Part shown: positions 24,010 through 32,983 of the stretch, in pieces | Numbering within the stretch: the stretch's first letter is position 1 | Layout: each line of letters begins with the position of its first letter | Source: Pseudomonadota bacterium | GTDB lineage: Bacteria > Pseudomonadota > Alphaproteobacteria > SP197 | Assembly: GCA_039028155.1 (NCBI GenBank) | Contig: JBCCIS010000050.1 | Location: forward strand, 1 to 38,782 | Length of the DNA: 38,782 bases | Direction: 5' to 3' | Made by a program: the position numbers and the translations under genes | The notes under the pieces: generated by a model | Database searches by the model: none | Told to the model about the DNA's origin: nothing | The model's input: the letters and a program-made list of their open reading frames with translations, nothing else

Positions 24010-26052
24010 ATGACAAAACGCATTCAAACCAGCTTCCCCAAGCTGGTACGCGAGATTGAGAACATCTGGATCAAGCTCTCGGACGGAACCCGCCTGGCCG
24101 CGCGGATCTGGCTGCCGGAGGATGCCGAGGAAGACCCGGTGCCGGCGATCCTGGAATACATCCCCTACAGAAAGCGCGATTTCACCCGCAACCGGGACGA
24201 GCCGATGCATGCCTGGTTCGCCGGCCAGGGCTATGCGGCGGTGCGCGTCGACATCCGGGGATCGGGCGATTCGGATGGGGTCCTGGACGATGAATACCTG
24301 CAGGTTCATGAGCTCGACGACGCCTGCGAGGTCATCGCCTGGCTCGCCGACCAGCCCTGGTGCAGCGGCGCCGTGGGCATGATGGGCAAATCCTGGGGCG
24401 GCTTCAACGCGCTACAGGTCGCGGCGCTCCAGCCGCCGGCACTCAAGGCCATCATCACCGTCTGCTCGACCGACGACCGCTATGCCGACGACGTCCACTA
24501 CATGGGCGGCTGCCTGTTGAGCGACAATCTTTGGTGGGGCTCGGCCATGCTGGTCTTCAACGCGCGCCCGCCGGACCCGGCCATTGTCGGCGACCGCTGG
24601 CTCGCCATGTGGCAGGAGCGCCTGGCCGCCATCCGGCCCTGGCCGGTCCGTTGGATGGAGCACGCCCGCCGCGACGCCTATTGGCAGCACGGCTCGGTGT
24701 GCGAGGACTACGGCGCCATCAAGATTCCCGTCTATGCGGTCGGCGGTTGGGCCGACGGCTACTCCAACGCCATCCCTCGGCTGTTACAGCATCTCGATGG
24801 GCCACGCCGCGGTCTGACAGGCCCGTGGGTCCATATCTATCCGCAGGACGGCACACCGGCGCCGGCCATGGGATTTCTGCAGGACGCCGTCAGATGGTGG
24901 GACCGATGGCTGAAGGACACGGAAAACGGCATTGACGGCGAACAGTCCTACCGCGTCTGGATGCAAGACAGCGTCCCGCCGCAATCGACCTATGACGCGC
25001 GGCCGGGACGATGGGTCGCCGAACAGGCTTGGCCCTCGCCGACGATCGAAGAAAGGCGCCTTCACCTGAACACCGACGGGCTTGGGCCCCATCCCGGCCC
25101 TTCAGACACGCTGTCGATTTCGTCGCCTTTGACCACTGGTCTGCTGGCGGGCGAGTGGTGCGGCTTTGGGCTGCCGGGCGAAATCGCGTCGGACCAACGG
25201 GCGGATGATCGGGGTTCCCTGTGTTTCGACAGCGCGCCCCTGGCCGAGCGGACCGAGATCCTGGGCGCGCCGGTTGTCGAGTTGGAGGTCGCCGCCGACC
25301 GGCCGGTTGCCCAGGTTGCGGTGCGCCTCAACGACGTGGCGCCGGACGGTGCTTCGACCAGGGTGACCTATGGCGTCCTGAACCTGACCCACCGCGATAG
25401 CCACCAACACCCGAAGCCTCTGGTGCCGGGTGAGCGGTACCGTGTCCGGGTGCAACTCAACGACATCGCCCACGCTTTCCCACCCGGTCATCGCCTGCGC
25501 ATCGCCGTCTCATCATCCTATTGGCCGATCATCTGGCCGAGCCCGACGCCGGTCACGCTGACTGTCGTGTCGGGCGCCAGCACACTGATGCTCCCGGTTC
25601 GCCCGCCGCGCAGTGACGATGCTGACTTGCCGGCCTTCGACGAACCGGAGACGGCACCGGATGTGCCGACGACGCGCCTCAATCCCGGCCACTTCCGCCG
25701 CGCCATCGAACACGACCTCGTCACCGGCGAGATCGTCTCGCGCCTGGAAATGGAGGGCGGGCTGTTCGGCGTCGATGGCACCTACCGGCTGGACCCAATC
25801 GACCTTGTCATTTTGTCGTCGATGGATCGCCGGTACAGCATTACCGGTGATGACCCACTGTCGGCTCGCGCCGACATCACACAGGTGATCGCGTTGTCGC
25901 GCGACGACTGGCATGTCAAAGCCGATACGTCGATCCACATGTGGTCGACACAGGACGATTTTCACCTGGAAGCCAAGGTCGACGCCTATAACGGCGAGGA
26001 ACTGATCTCGTCACGCCAGTGGAGCGAGCGCGTGCCAAGGGACCTCGTTTGA
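24010..26052 (+). CDS. CocE/NonD family hydrolase (X-Pro dipeptidyl-peptidase S15 fold), copy A
   Basis: The 680-aa protein has an alpha/beta-hydrolase domain with EYIPYRKRDFT, DIRGSGDSDG, nucleophile motif GKSWGGF (Ser128), GWADGY (Asp249) and GPWVHIYP (His275), then a C-terminal jelly-roll domain (about 380-560) as in cocaine esterase and PepX. These serine hydrolases cut esters or amides, including X-Pro peptides. ATG at 24010 is chosen over an upstream in-frame ATG at 23983. There is no signal peptide, so it acts in the cytoplasm. It is very similar to the protein at 36034-38070. It is divergent from the flavoprotein at 21461-23917 and convergent with the GNAT gene. Confidence 0.9.
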   Translation: MTKRIQTSFPKLVREIENIWIKLSDGTRLAARIWLPEDAEEDPVPAILEYIPYRKRDFTRNRDEPMHAWFAGQGYAAVRVDIRGSGDSDGVLDDEYLQVHELDDACEVIAWLADQPWCSGAVGMMGKSWGGFNALQVAALQPPALKAIITVCSTDDRYADDVHYMGGCLLSDNLWWGSAMLVFNARPPDPAIVGDRWLAMWQERLAAIRPWPVRWMEHARRDAYWQHGSVCEDYGAIKIPVYAVGGWADGYSNAIPRLLQHLDGPRRGLTGPWVHIYPQDGTPAPAMGFLQDAVRWWDRWLKDTENGIDGEQSYRVWMQDSVPPQSTYDARPGRWVAEQAWPSPTIEERRLHLNTDGLGPHPGPSDTLSISSPLTTGLLAGEWCGFGLPGEIASDQRADDRGSLCFDSAPLAERTEILGAPVVELEVAADRPVAQVAVRLNDVAPDGASTRVTYGVLNLTHRDSHQHPKPLVPGERYRVRVQLNDIAHAFPPGHRLRIAVSSSYWPIIWPSPTPVTLTVVSGASTLMLPVRPPRSDDADLPAFDEPETAPDVPTTRLNPGHFRRAIEHDLVTGEIVSRLEMEGGLFGVDGTYRLDPIDLVILSSMDRRYSITGDDPLSARADITQVIALSRDDWHVKADTSIHMWSTQDDFHLEAKVDAYNGEELISSRQWSERVPRDLV

Positions 26053-26059
26053 GGTGAGC

Positions 26060-26082
26060 CGCCGGTGCTGGTCAAACCGGCG
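26060..26082. other. Inverted repeat between convergent genes
   Basis: CGCCGGT (26060-26066) and ACCGGCG (26076-26082) form a 7-bp stem between the stop codons of copy A and the GNAT gene. There is no T-tract; it may still act as a weak bidirectional 3' end. Confidence 0.3.
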
Positions 26083-26662
26083 CCACGAGCATCAAGAGAT
26101 CACCGCCGTGCTGGATCAACGGGTGTTTCGCGGCCGGTGCGCGCGCGGCTTCCTTGAAGCCGTGGCGCGCGTAGAGCGTCATGGCCGGCTTGTTCTCCTC
26201 AAAGCAGACCAGACTGACCGCGCCAAGGCCGAGGTCACGGGCATTCTGCAGCGCCAGCTCCGTCAGTGCGGCGCCCACTCCATTGCCCTGGAAGTCCGGG
26301 AACACAGCCACAACGTTGACGTGGTAGGTGCCCTCGCCGACCCGGTCCAAGGCGTCGAAGGGTTCAACGACGGCGTAGCGCTCCTCGGGCACGATGGGAT
26401 CTGACGGATCACCCGTCATCGCGTCGAATGGGTGAGCATGCAAGTCGCCGATCACGCGACCATCCGATTCCGCCACCCAGCAATGGCGATACGACTTCGT
26501 CGAGTTCTGGAAGAAAAACCGGCGTTCCAGCATCTCAGCAACAGATTGGCCGGGGATCAAACCGTCGTAGATCGCCGCAATGATACCGTCCGAACCGAGA
26601 ACCTGCAGACGAGCCAGATCGGCGACATCACGGTCTTCGGCAGGGCGTATGTGATAGTCCAT
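26072..26662 (-). CDS. GNAT family N-acetyltransferase
   Basis: A 196-aa protein from the ATG at 26662 (MDYHIRPAEDRDVADLARLQ). The GNAT core is visible: VNVVAVFPDFQGNGVGAALTE (acetyl-CoA pyrophosphate loop around QGNGVG) and LVCFEENKPAMTLYARHGF near the C-terminus. The longer open frame to 26890 lies in the ATPase gene and is a shadow. It sits 8 bp after the transporter ATPase stop and is the last gene of the dpp-like operon. The substrate may be the imported compound or a product of it (inference). Confidence 0.87.
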   Translation of the reverse strand: MDYHIRPAEDRDVADLARLQVLGSDGIIAAIYDGLIPGQSVAEMLERRFFFQNSTKSYRHCWVAESDGRVIGDLHAHPFDAMTGDPSDPIVPEERYAVVEPFDALDRVGEGTYHVNVVAVFPDFQGNGVGAALTELALQNARDLGLGAVSLVCFEENKPAMTLYARHGFKEAARAPAAKHPLIQHGGDLLMLVAPV

Positions 26663-26670
26663 GGCTGACC

Positions 26671-28509
26671 TCACGCATGGTCCTGTGCCGCCATCAAGTC
26701 GTCGGCATCTCGCTGACAGTAGATGCCATGCGTGTTGCTCAACTTGGTAAGCGGCGGCGGCTCGGTATTGCACTTGCCGTCGATCACGAGCGGACAGCGC
26801 AGGCGGAACGGGCACGCCTCGTCGTGCAGCATGACATTGCTGCGCATGCCGGCACTGGCCTCGCGTGTCGCAATTACCTCCTCCAGCCAACCGGTTCTCA
26901 GCGCCGGTACCGAGTTGATCAGAAGCTGGGTATAGGGATGATGCGGCGGCGCGAAGACCTCCTTGGTCGGGCCCACGTCGATCACACGGCCGGCATACAT
27001 CACCGCGACACGGTCCGCGATCGACGCGACCGTCGACAGATCGTGGCTGATAAAGAGGTAGCCGACATTGTGCTGTTCGCGCAGTTCCTTCATCAGGTCC
27101 AGAATGCGCGCCGCGACAACCGTATCAAGCGACGACAGCACCTCGTCGCACAGGATGATATCTGGCTCGGCGCCAAAGGCGCGCGCGATCGACACGCGCT
27201 GGCGCTGGCCGCCGGAGAGTTCGCTGGGGAATCTTCCGGCATAATCGGCGTCCAGTCCAACCATCTCCAATAGGTCGGCGATGCGGTCCTGTTTCTCAGA
27301 CCCCGACATGCCGAAATAGAGTTCGAGCGGACGGCCGATCGCCTCGTCGATGCGCCGCTCGGGGTTCAGTGACTGATCAGGACTTTGGAAGACGATCTGA
27401 ATGCGGCGCAACTGGTCCTTGGTTCGTTGGTTGGAGCGGGCGGCCAGTTGCTCACCCCGGAACGTGACGCTGCCATTGAGCGCGGGGTGCAGACCGGCGA
27501 TGACGCGGGCCAGCGTCGATTTGCCACTGCCGGATTCGCCGACCAGCGCGAGAACCTCCCGGGGAAAGACATCGAGATCGTTGTCGTGCAGCACATTGTT
27601 CTCACGCGACAGCTTCTGGAACATGCCGGCGCGTTCATAGGTCGCGTTCACGCCCCGGATCGTCATGATCGGCTGCAGCGTGGTATCGGGCACCCAGTCC
27701 GACACGGCGGTGTCGCGGCTGGGTTTGGGTTTGACCGCGCCAAGCAGCGTGCGCGTGTAGGCCTCCTGCGGGCGGTCCAGGATATCGCTGGTCGCGCCGC
27801 GCTCGACCACGTCACCCTGATTCATGACCAGGATCCGGTCGGCCACCTGCGCGACGACGGAAAGGTCGTGCGACACATAGACGGCGGCAGTGCCGTATTC
27901 GCGGATCACGTCCTTGATCGCCTGCAGCACCTCGATCTGGGTGGTCACATCAAGCGCGGTCGTCGGTTCGTCGAGAACCAGAAGTTTGGGCCGGCAGGCC
28001 ATGGCCATCGCCATCATGATGCGCTGTTGCTGTCCGCCGGAAGCCTGGTGCGGATAACGATGGGCGAGCGCCGGCGGATCGGGCAAATCGAGCAGCGAGA
28101 GAAGCTCAATAGCACGGTCGTTGGCCTCTTTGTCCTTGGCCAGACCGTGCAGCAACAGGCCCTCGGCGACCTGCTCGCCGATCGGGATCGCCGGGTTAAG
28201 CGCCGCCTGCGCGCTTTGCGCGACATAGGCGACATCCTTGCCCCTGAGATCGCGGCGCGCAGCGGTCGTCATCGTCAGGATATCGTCGTCGCCAAGGACG
28301 ACGGACCCGGCCTTGAACCGCGTGCCCGGCCGCGTGTACCCCAACGCCGCCAACGCCACCGTGGTCTTGCCGGCGCCGGACTCGCCGATCAGCGCAACCA
28401 CCTCGCCTGGATGTACGTCGACACTGACGTCGTTGACCGTCTGTATCCATACCCCAGAGGGCGGTCTGGCCTCGACAACCAGATCGCTGATACGAAGCAG
28501 CGGCGTCAC
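26671..28509 (-). CDS. Fused double ATPase of a Dpp/Opp-type ABC importer
   Basis: The 612-aa protein fuses two ABC ATPases (DppD-DppF type). Domain 1: GESGAGKT (42-49), ASGGQQQR (156-163), LLVLDEP (176-182). Domain 2: GESGSGKS (324-331), LSGGQRQR (431-438), IILCDEVLSSLD (451-462). The last 50 residues hold Cys566-x5-Cys572-x7-Cys580-x17-Cys598, the oligopeptide-transporter C-terminal motif reported to bind a 4Fe-4S cluster in DppD. Both domains look catalytically intact, though the second reads DEV where DEP is usual. It starts with GTG overlapping the permease stop by 4 bp. It energises uptake of peptide-like or opine-like solutes. Confidence 0.93.
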   Translation of the reverse strand: MTPLLRISDLVVEARPPSGVWIQTVNDVSVDVHPGEVVALIGESGAGKTTVALAALGYTRPGTRFKAGSVVLGDDDILTMTTAARRDLRGKDVAYVAQSAQAALNPAIPIGEQVAEGLLLHGLAKDKEANDRAIELLSLLDLPDPPALAHRYPHQASGGQQQRIMMAMAMACRPKLLVLDEPTTALDVTTQIEVLQAIKDVIREYGTAAVYVSHDLSVVAQVADRILVMNQGDVVERGATSDILDRPQEAYTRTLLGAVKPKPSRDTAVSDWVPDTTLQPIMTIRGVNATYERAGMFQKLSRENNVLHDNDLDVFPREVLALVGESGSGKSTLARVIAGLHPALNGSVTFRGEQLAARSNQRTKDQLRRIQIVFQSPDQSLNPERRIDEAIGRPLELYFGMSGSEKQDRIADLLEMVGLDADYAGRFPSELSGGQRQRVSIARAFGAEPDIILCDEVLSSLDTVVAARILDLMKELREQHNVGYLFISHDLSTVASIADRVAVMYAGRVIDVGPTKEVFAPPHHPYTQLLINSVPALRTGWLEEVIATREASAGMRSNVMLHDEACPFRLRCPLVIDGKCNTEPPPLTKLSNTHGIYCQRDADDLMAAQDHA

Positions 28510-29384
28510 CCGGTCAATTCCTTTGAGATTGAACGGCCGGACTGGCTGCCAAGCCAGTCAACGATCAGATTGACGCCAACAGTCAGAATCGCGATCGAGA
28601 ACGCCGGCGCCAGGACCGCGAGATAAGCGCCACGCTGAAGCGCGTTCAGGTTCTCGCGCACCATGCTGCCCCAGTCCGCGTCGGGCGGTTGGATGCCGAG
28701 GCCCAAAAAGCTCAAGCTCGACAGAAACAGAATGGAATAGGTCAAGCGCAACCCGAACTCGACCGCCAGTGGTCGAATGGTCGAGGGCCAGATCTCGCGC
28801 ACCAGGATCGATGTCAGTTTCTCGCCGCGCGCCCGAGCGACCTCGACGAACTCCAGCGCGGCGATATTCATGGCGACGGCGCGACCGACACGGCCAACCC
28901 GCGAGGCATGGATGACGGCGATGGTGCAGATCAGCACCCACAGATCGGATGACAGCGCAGCAATGACAATCAGCGCCAGAAGGATCGGCGGGAACGACAG
29001 GAAGACGTCGAGCAACCAGGTCACGAAGTCGTCGTAGCGGCCGCGAATCTCGGCCGCCGAGAAGCCGATCGCCATGCCGAGCAGGAAACCAAGGACCGTC
29101 GCCGCCAGCGCGACGCCGACAGTGAGCTGCGCGCCATAAAGAAGACGGGTCAGAATATCGCGGCCCAGAACGTCGGTACCCAAAAGCGACTGGTCGCTGG
29201 GCGGGTCAAACACGTCGCCGACGATCTGGCCGACATTGTAAGGCGCGATGAACGGCCCGATCAGCGCCAGACCCAGACCCAGAATGACGATGATGATGCC
29301 TGCCCAGGCCCAGGCATCGGGCTTCGGCCGCGCCCGTTTGCTGCGCTTGCGCGGGATGGCGCGCGTTGCCGTCGTGTCGGTCAT
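28506..29384 (-). CDS. Dpp/Opp-type ABC importer permease, DppC-like
   Basis: The 292-aa membrane protein has the DppC/OppC layout: a basic N-terminus (RKRSKRARPK), first helix at about 25-45, GTDVLGRDILTRLLYGAQLT, then four or five helices and the EAA-like coupling loop EVARARGEKLTSILVREIWPS. ATG at 29384 overlaps the dppB-like stop by 4 bp. The frame stays open to 29972, but that part is antisense-like shadow of the upstream permease gene. It pairs with the DppB-like protein to form the transport channel. Confidence 0.92.
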   Translation of the reverse strand: MTDTTATRAIPRKRSKRARPKPDAWAWAGIIIVILGLGLALIGPFIAPYNVGQIVGDVFDPPSDQSLLGTDVLGRDILTRLLYGAQLTVGVALAATVLGFLLGMAIGFSAAEIRGRYDDFVTWLLDVFLSFPPILLALIVIAALSSDLWVLICTIAVIHASRVGRVGRAVAMNIAALEFVEVARARGEKLTSILVREIWPSTIRPLAVEFGLRLTYSILFLSSLSFLGLGIQPPDADWGSMVRENLNALQRGAYLAVLAPAFSIAILTVGVNLIVDWLGSQSGRSISKELTG

Positions 29385-30328
29385 TTGGCGTACCTCAGGC
29401 GCGGATTGGCCATGATCGCGCCGATATCGGCGAGAATATTCAGCGCCACATAAAAGGCGCAAAACACCATGGCGACGATCTGGATCTGCGGGACATCGCG
29501 GAAGACAACGGAGTCGACCATCAACCTGCCCAGGCCCGGATAGGTGAAAATCACCTCGACCACGACAACACCGCTGATCAGATAGCCCAGGTTCAGCGCG
29601 ACAACATTGACGATCGGACCCAAGGCGTTGGGGATGGCGTGCTTGATGATGATGCGCGACTTTGACGCACCCTTCAGGATCGCCATCTCCACATAGGCCT
29701 GTTTCAAGACGTCCAGCACGGCCGCGCGCGTCATGCGAATGACGTGGGCCAGCAAAGATAGCACCAAGGTCACCATGGGCAGGAAGGTCTGACCCAATGT
29801 GGTGAAGACGTTGTCCCATCGCGGCCGATGAATGGTTGCCGAGAACCATCCGAGCTCGACGGCGAAGATCATCACCAGAACGACGGCAATGACGAAGTCG
29901 GGGATCGAGATGAAAAAGACGGTGGTCGACGACACCGACCGGTCGAATGAGCTTTCGGGATAGGCCGCGCACAAAAGACCGAGAAGCAGCGATAGCGGAA
30001 TGGCGACGACAGCGGCATAGAGCGCCAGATAGATCGTGTTCTCCAGCCTCTGCCCGACGATGCGCTCCAACGGCATGCCGTTGGTCAGCGCGACGCCGAG
30101 ATTGCCGCTGAGGATCGATCCCAACCAGTCGAAGTAGCGGACATGTGGCGGCCGGTCGAGGCCAAGTTGCGCGCGCAGCGCGGCCACCGTCTCTTCAGTC
30201 GCCGACTGACCGAGCACGGCCTGGGCAACGTCACCAGGCAGCAATTCCGTCCCGATAAAAACCAGGACCGAGATAGCCAGAAGCGTGACGGCGCCCAGCA
30301 GCAGGCGCCTGACAACGAGCTTGAACAC
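29381..30328 (-). CDS. Dpp/Opp-type ABC importer permease, DppB-like
   Basis: The 315-aa membrane protein opens with the standard DppB helix (LVVRRLLLGAVTLLAISVLV), then a periplasmic loop LPGDVAQAVLGQSATEE, LGLDRPPHVRYFDWLGSILSGNLG, and a C-terminal set of helices with the coupling segment AYVEMAILKGASKSRIIIKHAIPNA split over two helices. The start is GTG at 30328. It is the first gene of a four-gene minus-strand operon (permease, permease, double ATPase, acetyltransferase). The 191-bp spacer upstream contains overlapping inverted repeats. Confidence 0.92.
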   Translation of the reverse strand: MFKLVVRRLLLGAVTLLAISVLVFIGTELLPGDVAQAVLGQSATEETVAALRAQLGLDRPPHVRYFDWLGSILSGNLGVALTNGMPLERIVGQRLENTIYLALYAAVVAIPLSLLLGLLCAAYPESSFDRSVSSTTVFFISIPDFVIAVVLVMIFAVELGWFSATIHRPRWDNVFTTLGQTFLPMVTLVLSLLAHVIRMTRAAVLDVLKQAYVEMAILKGASKSRIIIKHAIPNALGPIVNVVALNLGYLISGVVVVEVIFTYPGLGRLMVDSVVFRDVPQIQIVAMVFCAFYVALNILADIGAIMANPRLRYAK

Positions 30329-30465
30329 TTATGCGTTTGCCCTTCGCGGCGGTTGCAACCCGGCATCGTTGTGCCGGACCTGCGCCGCCTCCTGTTCTCG
30401 TAAGCCTCCGGGCGCACTCGTGTGCGCGCACCAAAGTCTTGCAGAGCCCCCCGGCAATCGCAACG

Positions 30466-30502
30466 GCTATCGGCTTTTGCATTCGCCGATGGCTTATGCA
30501 AA
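30466..30502. promoter_or_regulatory. Overlapping inverted repeats upstream of the importer operon
   Basis: TTTGCAT (30476-30482) and ATGCAAA (30496-30502) form a perfect 7-bp inverted repeat with 13-nt spacer. An overlapping pair GCTATCGGC (30466-30474) and GCCGATGGC (30485-30493) matches at 8 of 9 positions. They lie about 140-170 bp upstream of the dppB-like start and 20 bp beyond the AI-2E-transporter gene, so they may be an operator or an mRNA 3' structure. Confidence 0.4.
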
Positions 30503-30519
30503 CGCTCGCTGGGCTTTAG

Positions 30520-31584
30520 CTAGATTGGTTTTCGCCACGCCGACGTTCTGGGCCAGGCTCTGAGAACCGCCTGGACGACGGTGGCCAGCGGGATGGCAAA
30601 GAAGACGCCCCAGAACCCCCACAAGCCGCCGAACACCAGTATGGCGACAATGATGGCGATGGGATGCAGATCGACAACCTCGCTGAACAGGAGCGGCGCC
30701 AGGAGGTTGCCATCAAGCGCCTGGATGATGCCGTAGGCCACCATGACGTAGAGGAAGTCCATGCTGGTGCCCCACTGCACGAAGCCCACTACCGCGACCG
30801 GCACCGTCACGGCCGCCGCACCGACATAGGGGATGAGAACCGAAAGACCGGTAATGACAGCCAGCAGCGCACTGAAGTTCACACCCAACGCGGCGAACAC
30901 GACATAGGTCACGATGCCGACGATCAGGATCTCCCAGAACTTGCCGCGCACGTAGTTGCCGATCTGGCGGTTGACCTGGCGCCACACATCGGTCGTCAGA
31001 TCACGGTCACGCGGCAGGAAGCCGTCAACCCACTCGGTGATCTTGACCTTGTCCTTGATCATGAAGAAGACCAGCAACAGGACCAGGATGATGTAGACGA
31101 TCGCCGTCAGTAGCGTCACCACAGACGTGCCGGCCAAGGACGGCAGGGCGCGCGCGGCGCCGACGAACGAACGGCCGAGATCGCCGATGAAGCCACGCAC
31201 CTGCTCTTCGGTGACGAGCTCGGGGTACCGTTCGGGAAGCTGCAGAAGCAGGCGCTGAAACTCCGCCATCATCGCTGGCGTCTGCTCGAAAAACTCGCCG
31301 ACCTGGCGAACCAGGATCGGCATCAGGCCCAGAATGAACAGCAACGTCACCAGAATGAAGGCGATAAAGACGAAGCTGACGGCAACGATATGGCTCACAC
31401 CCATTCGTTTCAGGCGCTCCACCAAACCATCAAGCAGAAAGGCGATGACCAGGGCGGCGATAACGGGCGCGACCATATTGGCGACGAAAATGATCGCCGC
31501 CAGGACCACTAACAGGATAATGGTCAAGAGCAGGACCTGCGGGTCGGAGAAGGTCTGCGTGAACCAATCTCTAATCGGTTTCAT
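30520..31584 (-). CDS. AI-2E family transporter (PerM-like)
   Basis: The 354-aa membrane protein (start ATG 31584, MKPIRDWF) has the AI-2E/PerM layout: two or three N-terminal helices with VIAALVIAFLLDGLVERL, a periplasmic or cytoplasmic middle segment (about 100-150), and a C-terminal block with VYIILVLLLVFFMIKDK, LIPYVGAAAVTVPVAVVGF and the signature GFWGVFFAIPLATVVQA. Family members export AI-2, other small metabolites or Na. In-frame starts at 31632 (ATG) and 31647 (TTG) are possible; 31584 fits the length of known homologues. It has no evident functional tie to the importer operon downstream. Confidence 0.88.
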   Translation of the reverse strand: MKPIRDWFTQTFSDPQVLLLTIILLVVLAAIIFVANMVAPVIAALVIAFLLDGLVERLKRMGVSHIVAVSFVFIAFILVTLLFILGLMPILVRQVGEFFEQTPAMMAEFQRLLLQLPERYPELVTEEQVRGFIGDLGRSFVGAARALPSLAGTSVVTLLTAIVYIILVLLLVFFMIKDKVKITEWVDGFLPRDRDLTTDVWRQVNRQIGNYVRGKFWEILIVGIVTYVVFAALGVNFSALLAVITGLSVLIPYVGAAAVTVPVAVVGFVQWGTSMDFLYVMVAYGIIQALDGNLLAPLLFSEVVDLHPIAIIVAILVFGGLWGFWGVFFAIPLATVVQAVLRAWPRTSAWRKPI

Positions 31585-31766
31585 GCCGTGATGATCATCC
31601 GAACTGCGATGACGTGTGGACTTATGAAGCATCAAGCCTGCCTTCAATCAGCCAGGACGCCTGACACCGCATACTGCCCGCCCCAGAGTAACCGCGCGGC
31701 CCGTGTGCCGCAAAACTCATCCTAACGCCTCACGCGTCAGGGGACCAAGTAGGCCATCATCTTCGC

Positions 31767-32861
31767 TTATGAAACCGAAAACAGGGGTTCGCCCAGCTGC
31801 TCGCCTATCGGCGACAGCCCTAACCCGGGTGTGTCGTCCAGCACCAGCATGCCGTTGGCAGCGGCCGGGCCGCCCGTGAACATCGCGCCGTCAAAATAGG
31901 GCCGCATATCGACCGAAGCGAGAAGCAGGTTCTGGGGCACGCCGGCTGCGAGATGAAGGACGCCTAGCGATCCCGTATCCGCCGCCCACATGTCATCCAC
32001 CTTCATGGGAAGCCCTGAGGCGATGCACAAGTCACGCACGGAGCGGGCGACAGAGAGCCCGCCCAGATTGGTCGGTTTGACGCCGACCCCGGCGAACGTC
32101 TCCGCGGCAATGGCGCGAACGTACATGGGCAGCGCGTTCATGCACTGATCCAGCACAACCGGGCAGCCGGTAGCGCGCGCCACCTCCAAGTTCTCCTCGA
32201 ATGTCGTGCACGGCTCCTCGAACATGACACCGGCCGCTTTGGCCGCTTCGGCGACCGTGCGGCCGCCGTCGACGTCATATCCGCCGTTGGCGTCAACCAG
32301 CGCTTCATCGCCCGGCCGCAGGAACGAGGCCAGGGCTTCGATGCGGGCGATGTCACGGTCGACATGCCCCTCGATCTTCAGTTGAAAGCGGCCGATGCCC
32401 TTTTGACGCGCTTTCTCGGCATTACGCGCCACCTCGTCAGGCGCCTCGCTGCTGAGCGTCGCGTAGATCGCCGTCTTCTCACCGGCGCGGCCACCGAACA
32501 AGCGAAACAAGGGCTGGCCGGCGCGACCGCCCATCATATCCCACAGCGCCGTATCAACCCCGCAGCGGAGATTGGACAACGCGCCGGCGCCAAGCGCCGC
32601 CACCGCCGCGACAATGTCGCGCGAGTCCAAGCCGATAAGATTGGCGCACGCCGTCGCCGTTAGATCCACCTCCCTGTCGTCGAGTGGTGTCGACGCAACG
32701 GAGCTGAGCTGGCAGATCTCGCCAAATCCCTGCGAACCGTCGTCGGCGCCGATGACGAGCAGAATGTTCGCCAGCGCCGTACGTCGGCCATAGGACGTGG
32801 AGAAACTGCCGCCCACAAAGGCAAATCGAATGGCGTAGCCGGTTACCGAGACAATGCGCAT
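31767..32861 (-). CDS. Mandelate racemase/muconate lactonizing enzyme family protein
   Basis: A 364-aa enolase-superfamily enzyme with an N-terminal capping domain and TIM barrel. Acid/base and metal residues are visible in order: Lys in FQLKIEG, Asp in VDANGGY, Glu in FEEP, Asp in VVLDQCM and Lys in GVKPTNLGG. Two opposed lysines are typical of dipeptide epimerases, hydroxyproline-betaine epimerase and cis-3-hydroxyproline dehydratase. The segment VDDMWAADTGSLGVLHLAAG resembles the last group. It would abstract the alpha proton of a carboxylate substrate using Mg. It lies just beyond the transporter genes on the same strand, divergent from the amine oxidase. Confidence 0.88.
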   Translation of the reverse strand: MRIVSVTGYAIRFAFVGGSFSTSYGRRTALANILLVIGADDGSQGFGEICQLSSVASTPLDDREVDLTATACANLIGLDSRDIVAAVAALGAGALSNLRCGVDTALWDMMGGRAGQPLFRLFGGRAGEKTAIYATLSSEAPDEVARNAEKARQKGIGRFQLKIEGHVDRDIARIEALASFLRPGDEALVDANGGYDVDGGRTVAEAAKAAGVMFEEPCTTFEENLEVARATGCPVVLDQCMNALPMYVRAIAAETFAGVGVKPTNLGGLSVARSVRDLCIASGLPMKVDDMWAADTGSLGVLHLAAGVPQNLLLASVDMRPYFDGAMFTGGPAAANGMLVLDDTPGLGLSPIGEQLGEPLFSVS

Positions 32862-32983
32862 GAGATCCCGCCCAGGTTGACGGCGAAATCGTAGGCCAAC
32901 ATGGGCAACAGCGCATAACTTGAATTTACTCCCTGCGCCGCTTGCTCTACGGTGTAGGAATCCAACTCAAAACAGGTGGCGAA

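Noticed and set aside
23918-24016. N-terminal extension of the dimethylglycine-dehydrogenase-like protein
   Set aside because: It would overlap the start of the divergent hydrolase gene, does not resemble the family, and a good ribosome-binding site precedes the ATG at 23917.
27385-28626. A 413-codon plus-strand frame opposite the double ATPase
   Set aside because: The ATPase has clear motifs throughout; the antisense frame has none. The same holds for 9637-10722, 15432-16511 and 34237-35253.
28506-29972. Extended 488-codon version of the DppC-like permease
   Set aside because: The extra N-terminal part overlaps the dppB-like gene in another frame and has no permease features; the ATG at 29384 overlaps the upstream stop as usual for these operons.
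31720-31745. Imperfect palindrome CCTCACGCGTCAGG near 31730
   Set aside because: Short, imperfect and without a position relative to a promoter that would give it meaning.
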